This document shows, piece by piece, positions 1-11,539 of a stretch of DNA of 64,000 nt. Source of the stretch: Byssochlamys sp. IMV 00236 (Eukaryota > Ascomycota > Eurotiomycetes > Eurotiales > Thermoascaceae); the NCBI GenBank assembly GCA_001931875.2, contig MSJH02000656.1:1-64000 (forward strand). The letters run 5' to 3'. The position numbers and the translations under genes are program-made. Each line of letters opens with the position of its first letter. The first letter of the stretch is position 1. The notes beneath the pieces were generated by a model. It was not told the DNA's origin. It did not search any database and saw nothing but the letters and a program-made list of their open reading frames with translations.

Positions 1-939
1 GGGATGAGAAGCCAGCCTTTGAAGCTGTAGTACCAGTATTAATTTGCTATGTCTTATGGGTATAAGTACCATCGAAGACAAGCTGCTGGGATAAGTCCTC
101 GTAGTTTGCACTCCTATCTGTGACGGTAGATGAAACGGATTCCAGATCCAAGAACGTTCGCGTCTTGTTTAGATATATTCTACTATCATAGGATAATGTA
201 TAGCTCACACTAGTCTCCGCGATTATAGAATGTGAATGTATTCTACTCTACCTTGGATACTGTTTATGTGAACTAAAAAAGCTCAATTAAAGCACTACCA
301 ATCGAACTTGCAGAGGCGGACCAATGCAGAAAGCGGATAGATATTTCTGTGCCTAGGAACTGCTCACCAAAGGACAAGAAAGGGTAAGAGCTTGAATAAT
401 GGATTAAAATCTTCGTAGAGATATCTGAATCATTTTTCTAAGAATTCCACTTAATAACCAGATTGGCAATTGGTTTCCTTGTCCCCCCAGCGCCACGCTA
501 TTCAGTCCCAATAATGTAGATAGGCGTATAATATTGCATCTTCATAAGGGCATAAAGCAAGTAAAGGAGATGAGCAGGGCTTTTTCTCATTGGTTGACCC
601 TCAAAAGTCGCGATGTTCCAATACCAGGCAGCGGATTGCAGTAATGCATATTCGACAAGAAAAAGAACCTGGTTGGTTGGAACGAGTCGGGAAACCCCGG
701 CCAGAGGGTTTTCTGCCGAAGTGTTGATAAATCAATGTAGACGGGGTGCTCGCCATATAATAGAATGGGAAGACGAGTCCTCAAGAGGATGTTAGGCCGC
801 ATAGTGCAGTCTTGAATGTTTCGACTTATCAAATTCCGAACACATGGATCATGGATTCTGACAAGAGTTCCTCCCAAAAAGCACATTTTTTTGAATCCCA
901 GCAGGCAACTCTAACTGAGACTTCCCCTAGCTCATTGGC
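1..939. other. Intergenic, no gene seen
   Basis: No reading frame here has a recognisable motif or a spliceable continuation. The short open frames on both strands around 587-886 have no family features. It may hold the 3' flank of the RING-finger gene and the flank of a gene outside the window. Confidence 0.6.
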
Positions 940-2532
940 CTAATACGATTCTGACGCATTCCTCCTTCTCGTGGTGCGATTCCGGTTTCTTCTTGTCGGC
1001 CGCACCGGCGCATCATCGTCAGAATCGTCTTCCAGGGAAATAGCATTGTCCACTGATGATCCCACCGGGGAGGGACGCCTCGTCCGTTGGTGTCCTTCGG
1101 GTTCTGTATCCCTATCGGCAGTATCCTCCCCGGAAAATCGAGAGTTGCCATTGGTGTCAACACCAGCACCACGGAGGTTCGATCCCCTTCTCAGGTGGGA
1201 ACCGGATGTTGGGTGGGCAGAGCCTGAGTGTATCGTACGTCGTGAGTTACCCGTCACAGGGGGTCGAATAGGATCTTCGTCCTCCGAACTATCGTCTTCG
1301 TAATAATCGTCGAGTTCTGCGGCGTCCTGAGACATAGGTACGTCTGAACCTTCGTCCTCCGAATCACCCAAGGGATGAGCAGTGTAGTCGTGATCCCCAA
1401 CTACCGTGGATCGATCAGAATCCGACCGATCTTCATCCACTTCATCGTCGTCAATGAAAGAGTCCATCTCGCCATAATCGTCGTCCTCACCCTCATCCTC
1501 ATCCTCATCGTCACTGTCATCATGAGTTGCCGTCGAGATGGAGGGGGCGATCAAGCTGGCATATGCCTCCCGTAACAGAGTATGGTGATGATGCTGGTGG
1601 TGGTGATGATGCGGTATTCGCGACCGACCGCCATGGAATTGCTGAAGGCCTAACGGAAGACCCTCAAAAGGAACACCATCGTAGAAATCGTTCCAATCCA
1701 AGTCGTCGTCGACGTCACCAAAACCATCCTCGAGGTCATCGATATAGTCTGTCATCTCGGAATTGTCCTCTGATCCTGTCAGAGTCTCTAGGTCCACACC
1801 ATATCCACAACGGTGGCAACCTGTGTCTTCCAGTTCCCACTGACAAACAGGGCACCGATTCACATTGTCTTCCACGTCGTAAATAGGTCTGTTCACAGGC
1901 GGCCTCTCCTTGAAAGAGCCCTGGAATAGGCCCCCCGTTCTCGGATGGGTATTCGCCTTGTCTGCCTCGAGTCTTTGAGCCTCCTCTTGTCGGTTCTCTC
2001 TGTGCTGAGCGGTCGTCTCCCCTTTCTCCAAGAGCTCCGCCCGACTGGTGAACATCTGAACGATAGCGCGAACCTACGGCGGGTTAGAGCCAATAGCTCG
2101 AATAACGAGTCACGGTGAGACATACCAAGTACGCTGGAGCAGGCAGCGACTTCACCAGTGCTCGACAATCCGGACATGTCTTACTCGATCTCCCACTCGA
2201 AAACCATGATGTGAGACACTTTCAGGTATCAGCAGGCTTGTCAAAACGGATGTCTGTAGAGAAGAACTCACGCCGTAGCAGAAAGTGTGCCCACATGCAA
2301 GTGTGTAAGGTTCGTAGAGGGGTCTAACGCAGATGCCACATTGTATTAGAGACCGGATGTCGTCAACGTGTCCCTGCAGTGTCTGCAAGAGCTTCATAAT
2401 CCTGTCAGTATCACACCACCTGTCTGACACTGTATAGAAGGGACGTACCCCCGAAGAATCCAGCGATGAAGGATCCATGCTTTTTGAATTCCCTCTATTC
2501 GAAGGCCGCGAACTCACTGCATCTGCACCCAT
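940..2532 (-). CDS. RING-finger (C3HC4) protein, probable E3 ubiquitin ligase
   Basis: Three exons: 2532-2272, 2218-2126 and 2073-940, about 495 residues. The RING motif spans residues 65-105 (CGIC, then CGHTFCYGC, then CPDC), and the first intron falls inside it between the third and fourth cysteine pairs. Splicing 2219-2271 restores the pair CYG-C exactly. A second CxxC...CxxC zinc-ribbon-like motif lies near residues 192-207. The rest is low complexity: long Asp/Glu/Ser runs, a His/Gln tract encoded near 1582-1613, and a basic Arg-rich C-terminus. By family, RING proteins pass ubiquitin from an E2 to a substrate; the substrate here is unknown. The acidic tail suggests contact with basic proteins or chromatin, which is inference. 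The start ATG at 2532 is the first good one close to the RING. The frame stays open upstream to about 2700, so the N-terminus is uncertain. Confidence 0.85.
1582..1613 (-). repeat. Trinucleotide tract encoding a histidine-rich run in the RING protein
   Basis: The plus strand reads runs of TGG/TGATGA, which on the minus strand give about nine histidines interrupted by one glutamine. It sits between acidic low-complexity segments of the RING-finger protein and is likely length-polymorphic. Confidence 0.7.
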
Positions 2533-4525
2533 CTCTTCAAAGCTGCTGCAGTTTGTCGTCTCGAGATAAAAAGATTCGGGGGTGGGGTCCTGCCCCGGAA
2601 GCAACTTAAAAAGTTGCACGGTAAAGAACCTCTTGTCTAGGTAGGTAGAAGATTCAGGTACGATAGAAGGAAATAAAGGACACAGTCCCACGGCCACCAC
2701 TTAGCCTTGTCCGATGGAAAGAAAGGGAGGGGAAAGGGAGTGATCTGCTCGAAGGAGACGTGAGTCTGACGGGCCTCAGGCGCGTTTCCTGACTAAGAGA
2801 CTTTAGGTCCGTCGGAGCTTCAGAACAGTCCAAACCAACCAAACATGGAACGCCTATCAAGTCAGCCCACTGCCTGAAACCTCAGGCACAGTAAGGCACC
2901 ATACTGGATCACGTTTCCCTATATAAGAATCAGCATTGATTAACTAACCGACCCCTATGTCTTCAAGAGCCTAAATTATCAAAAAGAATCAGCAGAAAAG
3001 AGAATAAGGTCAAATTATCAGTTTAAGCTTCAAATGAAACTCAAATACAATCTCTCCATAAAGCAACGGAGGCCTACACAATTCCTCATTTATACATATT
3101 ATCACCTATACACTTCCAAATTACAAACTACGAAGCGAAATAAAGGAAATAAATTAACAAACTACAAAGAGCAAGCGAGCTCAATTGTCTTGGTGGCAAT
3201 CTCATAGTAGACCCCAACATGGTTCAGGTCTTCAAAGTAGGAGGTGCCTCAGCCTACTGACCGTAGACAAGTGAAAAAGTCACTGATGGCTTTCTGCCAG
3301 TCGACCAAGAAGGAGAACTCCGAGTTGATCGAACTGGATCGCTAACATAGAAGATATAGTTAAGTAGTTATTGAGATAGCGGAGGTGAGTTGACTCGGAA
3401 TTTTGAATCTCTCGTCTGACTATCTATCATGTGACTGCCAATACCGTTAGTAAGCAGTTTCACGGCTGGCGATGCTAAAAACGCAAAAACGACTCCGGGT
3501 CATCTGCAACCTCTAAGACTCACGACCACACCGTGTCAGGATCCGAATACAAGCTTCCTATCAGTCTGTTCGAGATTAAACGTCTCTAGACAGTTGATTC
3601 TTCGTCACAATAACTGGAAATGCGCCATAATTTCTCTTTAATTCCCCCACTATAATATCTCTTGATTGATAATATGCAAGAACCCTTCTGGACAAGCGAG
3701 ACTCCATTCGTCAGACATATAACAATCGATTCCAACTCCAGCTGCGCTGTTGTATTCTCTGACAATTTTCCCTCATTGTTATAACATCTCCCGCATCGTT
3801 ATCCTCGCTAGTCCCCGTTATAGTACACCAGAGGAATACACCTTCTGGGCAGGTCGCGCCTGGAACGACGACAATAGTCGAGTGCCAGCCCAGGCCAAGA
3901 AGCTTGAGCTAGGTTGCGTATGTGGCTAGGTAGAACTTATGCGTCACTACATTCATATTTTGGCCTATGCAGCTTCTTTTGACTAGCTTTCTCTAAGTGC
4001 ATCCAGAGAACCGAAATCAATCCTACTGTACAAGGGTCAATCTCACTTTTTTTTTTTCACATTTTCTTCGTCTTCTCTTGATGTGCGATTGTATTTTTTC
4101 GGACTGCAAAATCATCTTGCCATCTCGACCGCAATCGATCTGATGGCCCTGTGCGACCCTCGATTACTCAAGTTGACCCTTGCGACATTTCCTTGCGCCA
4201 CTGCTCTCCCGTCGACGGTGTTTCCCGGCCACGGACACTTCTACGGATAGTTAAGCCTCGACATCACTGATTACCTTGATTCAGCTACCTTTACGGTGGG
4301 TGAACATCTAAACCGGCACTAGCGACTACCCGAGCGACAACCTGTATCTGTATTGAAACCTTGCTAAAGTGAAGGACAAAATATTAAGCATGATCTTGTG
4401 AACATGCTAACCCGCTATTCGCCAATTGAAAAAGAAGGCAAGGATCAGAGCACCAAGAATTGTATGAAAGAAAAAGGAGGACAAAGCAAATCTAAGACCA
4501 GGAACCCATATGCACTGTCCACGAT
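2533..4525. other. Intergenic, about 2 kb, no gene seen
   Basis: It lies upstream of the RING gene and downstream of the oxygenase-like gene, both on the minus strand. The stretch is AT-rich with many short frames and no family motif. A T-run lies near 4047-4057. It probably holds the RING gene promoter and leader on its left side and the 3' UTR of the oxygenase-like gene on its right. Confidence 0.5.
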
Positions 4526-5837
4526 TTACTCCAAGGCAGCAAAGGCACGTTTCCGCGAGCGATGCTTAAGATCCTCGGAGATCAGATGACTGTCGTCAAC
4601 AACACCTTTCTGGACTTTATCTTCATCAACGATTTCTTTCTCCATGTGCTGCAGGAATTCGATCTGCTCGCGAATGAATCGTTTGACGCCACGAGTGTCG
4701 AAAGGGCGACGTGCACGGTGACGGTCTCGGGCCAACCGATTTATGTCACGGAGCCGGTCCTGGAGCATCTCGAACCGGTACTCCGTGAACTGACGATACA
4801 ATTCGCCCAGATCAGAGATAGGACGGACCGTCGTGAGAACAGTGTCATCTCTAATTGCGAACGAACGGGGACGGAAAGACGTGACCATAGTGATACGCTC
4901 GGTTGTGCCCAGAGCACGAAGAGCTTGGTGCTCGATATAGCGGCCTTGCAGGATGACCGCGGAACCCTGCGACAGTCATCAGTACTTGTCCTTTCGCAGG
5001 AAATTGAGGCTCGTATACGCACCATTTGCGGTCCTCGGACCTTCACCACTTCTCCGTTGCTCTTTCTAAGAGCGGTCTCGCCTCCAATCATTTCCGTACA
5101 GTCAGAGAGCATGGTGACGCACACGAAGGGATAACTATCCGTGTGCCAGTCCACAATTGGTTGCTCATCCTCCCATGGGCATCCTGCAACCCCCTCGTCG
5201 GCATCACGCTTCTTCTTTTCAGCGACTGCGGCTAATGCCTTATTCTTTTGTTCTTCGCTCTGCACAGAGATGTTGATGTGTCCAATCTCAAAGTCCATTG
5301 CAGTGACAAGGTCCACACCAGCTATCTTGGAGATGATAGCGAGAGTCTCAGGGCTCTTCCAGGCGTCGTATACGAAGGGAGCATATCTTAAAACATGTCA
5401 GAGTTAAATCACGATGGTGAAGCCTCCTGAACTTACTCTGGCGCGAAACCACGCAGCTGACACTGTGCCAAGTCGCTAGAGTACTGACAGTTCTCCCAGA
5501 CCTCGTCGCTCAGGACTTCAGCCCGCATCTGACGGATCGCCTCATCAGAGAATAGCGGGAATGGCTCGGAGACACCGATCGGGGAAACACCGTGCCTGTC
5601 GGAGTAGCCGAGTTCTGCCATGGTGTAGACCTTCGACGGCGGGGTGAACTTGATGTGCTTAGAGGCATCGAACGAGACACGTTCAGATGGAGGAAGCTCC
5701 TCCTTGATCTGGATTAGAGGCTTGCTGCCAGAGGCCGTCTTGCGCTTGGCCACACGAAGACGTGCTGGCCCAGTGGGCACAGGAAGTGAAGTGAGAGTTT
5801 GTGCAGTCGCCATATCACTGTCCATTTGTGAGTCCAT
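4526..5837 (-). CDS. Fungal 2-oxoglutarate/Fe(II)-dependent oxygenase-like protein
   Basis: Three exons: 5837-5437, 5386-5023 and 4966-4526, 401 residues. The frame closes across both introns (50 and 56 nt). Visible residues fit a double-stranded beta-helix 2OG oxygenase: H215 and D217 in WHTD form the HxD iron-binding pair, followed by a conserved GGET turn, a distal H268 in YIEHQ, and R279 that could bind 2-oxoglutarate. The N-terminal 130 residues carry a basic patch (RVAKRKT) and no signal peptide, so the protein is probably cytosolic or nuclear. The C-terminal 100 residues are highly charged, predicted helical, and end in an RSRKR basic cluster, a possible nuclear signal. Substrate is unknown. 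The oxygenase call rests on spacing and motifs, not on a recognised characterised orthologue. Confidence 0.75.
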
Positions 5838-8387
5838 ATTGTGCTAACGTATAGTAGAATGATTGATGGAGAATAAAGGTTGATAATGCAAGCAAATGGG
5901 GAATTTATCTCAGAATGTTGATATGGAACAAAGCCACCACCATCAAGTGAGAGAACAACAAATGGAGTGCGTGAAGGGGTTCTTGATGTGATAATGACGG
6001 GACTTACCCTCAATTTCAAAGCAAGAGATGGAAGACCGGACTATCGTGTCTCAGATGGAAATATTCACCAAGACCTCTGGTGCGGAGTGAATGAGGCCAG
6101 TATTGCTCCTTGCAAGTGAAGTCTCGATGCTCAGAGTGTTTCTGCTTGAAGACAGGAAATCAATGGACAACTAAGAAGAAGAGGACTGATATTTATATTA
6201 TAGACCTCCCGTTACTACACAACACAGCCCAAGATGATCTTCTATGCTGTCTTGTCTCAAACCTGGAGGACTGACGCCGTCCCGGGTCCCGACAAATCCG
6301 GATCTTGCAAGTTAATCGTCTGCCCCGCCAAACTTTCGAGTCCTTTCTCACGATCATTCGACGGAGCCCTTGATATTCCATACGGACTTTTGTGGGTATC
6401 GCGGCCTGTATGGTTCGGGACGCATTTTATCTGGTCTATCCATCGTTCCAATATACCCAGCCGTTGCATACGCCATCCTCGAAAGCTTAGATTGCAGGCT
6501 TGGATGGAGTCGCGCCGGGGCGATTATCGACTTGTGATGCCGCTAGCACATCAGCAGTGCTAGCTACTGTGGGGCCAAGTATGGTTATGTTGCTACATGG
6601 AAATTGTATCTATGTTTGGTTTGGTATCTGGCACGCTTCTCCACCTTCGTTGGCCTCTGGACGCCTGCAATCTGATCACTCCCAGGATTCTACACTGAAG
6701 CCCATGTGAACGGGCCCAGTCCGAAAAAAAAAATCTCATCTTGTTTCCCATACAGATGATTGGGACACATTGATTATACTCAGCGCCAGCCAGAGAATGA
6801 AGCGACAGACGTCGGAGGATCGATCGAAGAGCTGGTTTTACAAGCTGCCACGCTTATCTGCGCGCCCTAACTTTTGACATCTGTAGTTATGGATGTTTGT
6901 CTGGAATTCAGACGACATTCTACTGTAGGACACGAGGTGTGGAGGGCTACTGCATTGACGATGTCAGCATTGCGACTACTGGCGCTCTCCCGCGGGTAAT
7001 GGAACTTTTGACCCAATTTGGGATGCGGATCGGGGGTGCAGCTATCGAGTTTATCAGAACAGCTGGGTAGGTAGGTTATCAGCCCCGATACCGACGAACC
7101 ACTCTGCTGTGCCCCGGCGGGATCAGGCTCCAGATTCCCGAACGTCTGTGACAGCTGTTCTACTGGCTCATAGCGGCCGGTTTGATATGCTGCAAGCCAG
7201 CCACTGGTTCTGGTACTCGGGATGAGTGTGATTCGAACTCTTACCATGCGCCGAGTAGTTTACCACCTCCCATCCGCTAGATATGTGTCATCTCGGTGCA
7301 ATTAACTTAATTCGCTTCGCTGCGGAACTGCGTGGCTAGCCAACCGCCTTCTACCGTACTCTTATAATCGGGCCGCACAGAGCCACGGTATAAGGGAACT
7401 GTGACAGTCGAGATCGTAATGGTGGTTCTTCGAAGGGGATCTGGATTCCAGCGCCGACTTTCCCGCACGGGAAACGCGTCGAAGATCTCCAAGGTGGGGG
7501 ATGTGAGCGGACCATATCAATTCCCGACGCAAGCTAATGATTAATCACACGATACAGAGGAGGGTGGTATATATTGATTATTATTGTCTCCGGTTTGGAT
7601 CTACCTCTGATAGCCGTAGCTACTCGCCTAGTAAGGTTGGCTTGAATCATGACTTTTCTTCTAGATTGACACCCAAGTCTCGCAACACCAGGTCGCAACA
7701 ACTCAGTCTCTGTTTAGATGATTGCGATAATTCCTTACAAAGTTCTCACCGCTGGTGAACTTTGCGCAAAGCAAAAGTGACTATTACGGAGTAGGAGCAG
7801 GTTAATAACGCCCTGGTGGTGAGGGCCAACCAATAATCAACTGGGCTATTTTAGCAGCTGCGATGACTGAAAGAATGTTTTTGACAGACGTGAGCCACTG
7901 GTTCCGATGGTTACTTAGTGTTGCATATAAAAATTGTAGCATTTCGGAAATTCTCATTTTAGAAACAGGGCATAAAGAAGTCTCTAGTTATCTGGTGTGT
8001 GATAGTTATTATTACTCTCGAGCTTATCTATTTACATACATTGGAGGATATCGCCACGGCGTAACGATCCAACATCAGACCTTTGTGATGGTCTGTATCA
8101 TCTCGTGGAACTTTTTCCAAGTCAGAGGATAGGCTATACTATGGTAAACGTTTTCAGGATCAACTGCGTGGCCGTTCAGGAACCCGTGTAATCGCCGACG
8201 TATCATCTTCTTCCATACAAACTAACTCCGGGTCGGCGCCAAGGCCGCATTTGCGGTCCAGACGTTCCGCAAAACGTCGGGTGGTTCCTATCCAAGAAGA
8301 ATAATAATACTACTACCATACTCCTCATCGTTGCTCCGGATCACGCGCCCTTTTCTTCTTAAGCCTACTGTCAGCCACGTTTCCGAG
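5838..8387. other. Intergenic, about 2.5 kb, no gene seen
   Basis: This divergent region lies between the oxygenase-like gene (minus) and cox23 (plus). Several frames of 60-126 codons occur, for example minus 7247-6867, but none has a recognisable motif or homologous exon partner. A tRNA-like B-box fragment lies at 7220-7275 and is described among the findings. Confidence 0.5.
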
Positions 8388-9258
8388 ATGGCGTCCGAAG
8401 CCAAGGTAGAAACTCCAGCAACTGACAACACCCCCGGTGGCACCTGGGCAAAGGCCGAAACCAAGTTCACTCGGTATGTCTTTTGGACACAGAGCTCAAG
8501 ATGACCATTTCCACCTACCCTTTGCAATCCCGGATCTAGCTTCTTCTCCGATATCCTGTCCTGGTAACAAAAGGGAGCCTAGTTTGAAGCTGACTTATCT
8601 CCATTGCTATAGTAAGAACCCTAGCGAATACTTCGATCCGTGTCAGGACTTCGCCGACCGCAGTATCAAATGCATGCGCCGGAATGCTGGAGACAGAGAC
8701 ATGTGCCATGACTATTTCCAGTGAGCCTCACCCTCTGACCGCTTCTTCTGCTCCGTTCTTCCCCACGATTTCTGAAGACCCTCTGCCGGCAATGCTCTCC
8801 GATCTACCCTTCCCCGACCATCTCATCGTCGCTGCGCGGGATTACTCTGCATTGAAAAGTCGCATATATGTGATTGTCTTGATAACGCTCTGCGCATCCA
8901 TACCCTTCCACAGTACTTGAGTACTTGCTTATATTGTATATGGATTTTGTGGGTTGGGAAATTGGGTTTACCCTGTCACGTTTGGAAGATTTCATCAAAA
9001 TGCCAGGGGACGGACATGCTTTCTTGGGATTTTCGCTGACGGATTGGTATGATAGGGCGTATCGTGACTGCAAGAAGGAATGGGTGAGTGGATCTGATAG
9101 TTTTTATGCCTTTGTGCCACTCAATTCTTCCCGCAGATCCTGCTATCGAAGAACTGGACGCCGGAGGAATAAATTGATCTTCTTAGTTAGTGGTACTAAT
9201 GTATCTCCAGATGACCCAAAGGAAACTCGCTCTGGCAGCAGCCAAGGCTCAACAATGA
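8388..9258 (+). CDS. cox23: Cytochrome c oxidase assembly factor Cox23 (twin CX9C)
   Basis: Four exons: 8388-8473, 8613-8720, 9056-9083 and 9211-9258, 89 residues. The CHCH fold is explicit: C39 and C49 form the first CX9C, and C60 and C70 the second. In this family the pairs are oxidised by the Mia40 relay in the mitochondrial intermembrane space. The sequence around the cysteines ([13 protein letters not shown], then [15 protein letters not shown]) matches what I know of fungal Cox23, which is needed for copper delivery and cytochrome c oxidase assembly. The second intron splits the second CX9C motif and is unusually long (335 nt). The last exon adds a basic, Ala-rich tail. The length is normal for the family. 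The closely related Cox17 is less likely because the Cox17 CC copper motif is absent. Confidence 0.9.
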
Positions 9259-9989
9259 TTATCTTGACCAGCGGGCCGGGCTGATTTCGGGAGCGGAAGA
9301 ACGGGAGATATTTGGGAATTCGAGCAGTTAATGCCTCAATAAGCGGTCATTTCGAAAACTCCTACTGTACTATATTTATATTATGTCGACACGGTTACTT
9401 AGGGAGTTATTGGGATGAGTTCTGGTTCATGGAACGGAAGCATTGGCGTTTTTGCCGTTCTCTTCCACGCAGCAACGTCGATACTACGCGCTTGTTGGTC
9501 CGATAAGCAGACGATCGGCTGAAATCCGATCATGTAAAACAATACCGCTTTCGGCAACTTGGCGCTACGTCCAACCATCTAGAGGGCAGAGATCAATGTA
9601 CATTATCATTATTATTATTATTATTATTAGGTCCTTGTGCATCCGCTCCCCTTCGGCTGCCTCTTTTGGGAAACCTAGATCGTGTTCGATGATATAACTT
9701 CAGTTCTCCGCTATCATACTTCCTGAACGACAGTGGCATGAAGTACTTTTATTTGTACATAGAAGGTTCTTATCCCATCAGTACATCGCGATTACGTGAA
9801 CTTTCTTTTTCGTAAAGGCCGTTTTAGTATGGAATTAGAAACCCTCTGCATAGGTAGCGGATGTGGTCGCGAAACATCTTGGGGAGATCTGATAATATCA
9901 AAAGTCGAGTATTATCCGATGCTTGGAGGTTAAAGCGAGCAACTTAAAAAATAGATTTACCTATTTATAAGAGGTAAAGATGGCAACAG
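9259..9989. other. Intergenic between convergent genes, with an ATT microsatellite
   Basis: It lies between cox23 (plus) and the small minus-strand gene. No coding region is seen. It contains an (ATT)n run and is otherwise AT-rich 3' flank. Confidence 0.55.
9607..9629. repeat. (ATT)n microsatellite
   Basis: An uninterrupted run of ATT triplets, about seven to eight units, in the 3' intergenic region after cox23. Confidence 0.9.
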
Positions 9990-10422
9990 TTATTGTGCCA
10001 GAGAATTAGAGTGACAAGGAGGATTAGCAGGGCCAGGAGGTGGGAGGGTATTTTGAGTTGTAGATCCGTGTCCAGACATAGAGTCACATCCAACAGTACC
10101 CTAAGATAAAGATAATTAGGCCCAAGGAATGTAAACAATGACTGAGTCCACTCACTTCTTCCCATACCCAACCCTCGTGATCGTCGACCTCTGACTCGTC
10201 AACCTTCTGTCCGTTCACGAAATAGATCGTTTCCTCCGGGACGATCTGATCGGGAGGAAACTGGGCATGCCATGCCTTGGCAGCCTTGATGTTGTCCCTC
10301 TGGTCGGTCTTTTCGTAATGCACAGACATTTCCTCTAGCTCTTTGAGCCTTTCTGCGCGCGTCAGAGGCCACTTCAGCTCGTAGTGCGGCAACTTATCCC
10401 ACTCAAGTTCAAAGGCAGACAT
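9990..10422 (-). CDS. Small conserved-looking hypothetical protein, two exons
   Basis: Exon 1 is 10422-10156 (89 residues) and exon 2 is 10100-9990. Splicing the 55 nt intron (GTGAGT...CTTAG) gives a 125-residue soluble protein with a Pro/Ser/Thr/Gln tail. If the intron is retained, the frame runs to 10084 and ends in a hydrophobic tail of about 22 residues (VSGLSHC...CWM). The N-terminal part is tryptophan-rich and charged (FELEWDKLPHYELKWPLT, then KELEEMSVHYEK) and looks like a helical protein, with an aromatic turn near YFVNGQKV. I do not recognise the family. The ATG at 10422 is the first in the frame close to the body, and the codon use looks coding. Function is unknown. Confidence 0.6.
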
Positions 10423-10794
10423 AGTGACTCCTGTTAGTCTTAGTATGAAAATTGAAGAATGTCCATTCTTAACTAACCGTCTGACTTGGTTGTGGTCTAG
10501 TCCACACGTTAGTAATATGTCAATGAAATGTAGATATATGCTATTTATACCTTGCCAGTATCCTGTTGATATAGTCAGCAATATTAGCTTATATCAGATA
10601 TAGGTGTGAGCTTTTGTACAGGACCTTGGTCTGCTCGGTGTTGTCTTGGGCAGCTTCCTGATCTGCCTGATGAGATTTACCTTTCGTGGCGTTCTTCGCG
10701 TTCTCTTTACCTGAATCCATGCTTCCCATTCAGTGAAAGGTGAGATAGGAGTGAAATTATCAGGGATAAACAGAAGATCAGAGTGAGAAATGTG

Positions 10795-11005
10795 TTACGC
10801 AGTTTCGTGGTCTTTTTTATCGAGAGTGACAACAAAATCAGAACTATTCAGATGTGGTTTCAAGGATCGAGAGCAGATCAGAAATGAGATTTGATAGAAA
10901 GTGATGACAAAATCAGAACTAGAGATCAAGAGCAGATCATAGTGAATTTCAGGCGGTTCCACGGTCTTGTACATTGAAAGTGACGAAAGGTCAGTTAACA
11001 CCTCC
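10795..11005. repeat. Degenerate tandem repeat, two to three units of roughly 70 bp
   Basis: The phrase GTGAYRACAAAATCAGAACTA occurs at about 10830 and again at about 10902. Each copy is followed by a TCRAGAGCAGATCA block. A third partial unit (a CACGGTCTTGTAC.TTGAAAGTGACGA-like phrase near 10958) matches the left flank of the first copy (CGTGGTCTT...GAGAGTGAC). The copies have diverged by substitutions and small gaps. Confidence 0.6.
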
Positions 11006-11155
11006 TCCGGTGGCTCCTCTAGTGTCACGTGACCTAGGTGACCTACCATAGTTCTATCAAGCAAGCTTCTCACCGCTTCCTTCACAACTGGATGTCACCA
11101 GCTAAGGAGTATGTATAAGTAGATCCAACTACCTAATATAGTAGTACTAAATACT

Positions 11156-11163
<8 letters not shown>

Positions 11164-11227
<64 letters not shown>
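11164..11227. repeat. (GTA)n microsatellite, about 21 units
   Basis: A perfect trinucleotide run preceded by two GTG units, about 310 bp upstream of the Gcn5-like pseudogene start. Confidence 0.95.
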
Positions 11228-11539
11228 ACATGGACTTCTTGGTAGTTCCGACCAGTAGATCTAACTATCTAAAGATCAGCATAAGCCCACTATCTAGTTG
11301 CGATCGCTCAGACAGACCAACGAATAGGAGACTGCACTCGCGAGTCAACACGTGACAGTGGAGTGAATTCTCACGCCGAAGATCAAGCAGTCAACCACAG
11401 TGGACATCTCACTCGAATACCCCACAACTAGCCTGACATCGTTCAAGGGGAAAGGCTGCGATCATTTCAGATCCAGACAGCTCAAGATTAGCCTACTCAT
11501 CATTTGTCCATAGCCCACATTCGCCAGTATCTAACGCAG

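Larger units (their letters stand above)
10423..11539. other. Intergenic with degenerate tandem repeats and a GTA microsatellite
   Basis: It lies upstream of the small minus-strand gene and of the Gcn5-like pseudogene. It contains degenerate repeats at about 10795-11005, the (GTA)n tract, and CACGTG boxes at 11026-11031 and near 11350. No gene is seen; the frame made only of valines across the microsatellite is an artefact. Confidence 0.55.

Noticed and set aside
587..886. Minus-strand frame of 99 codons at the left edge
   Set aside because: Composition is random-like, with no motif and no conserved neighbour.
1176..1190. GGTTCGATCCCC, a tRNA B-box-like string
   Set aside because: It lies inside the coding region of the RING protein and has no tRNA arms around it.
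6867..7247. Minus-strand frame of 126 codons
   Set aside because: No motif, splice partner or family resemblance; its first codons lie in the tRNA-like sequence.
11155..11355. Frame coding for a run of about 24 valines
   Set aside because: It is only the translation of the GTA microsatellite; there is no start context or conserved sequence.
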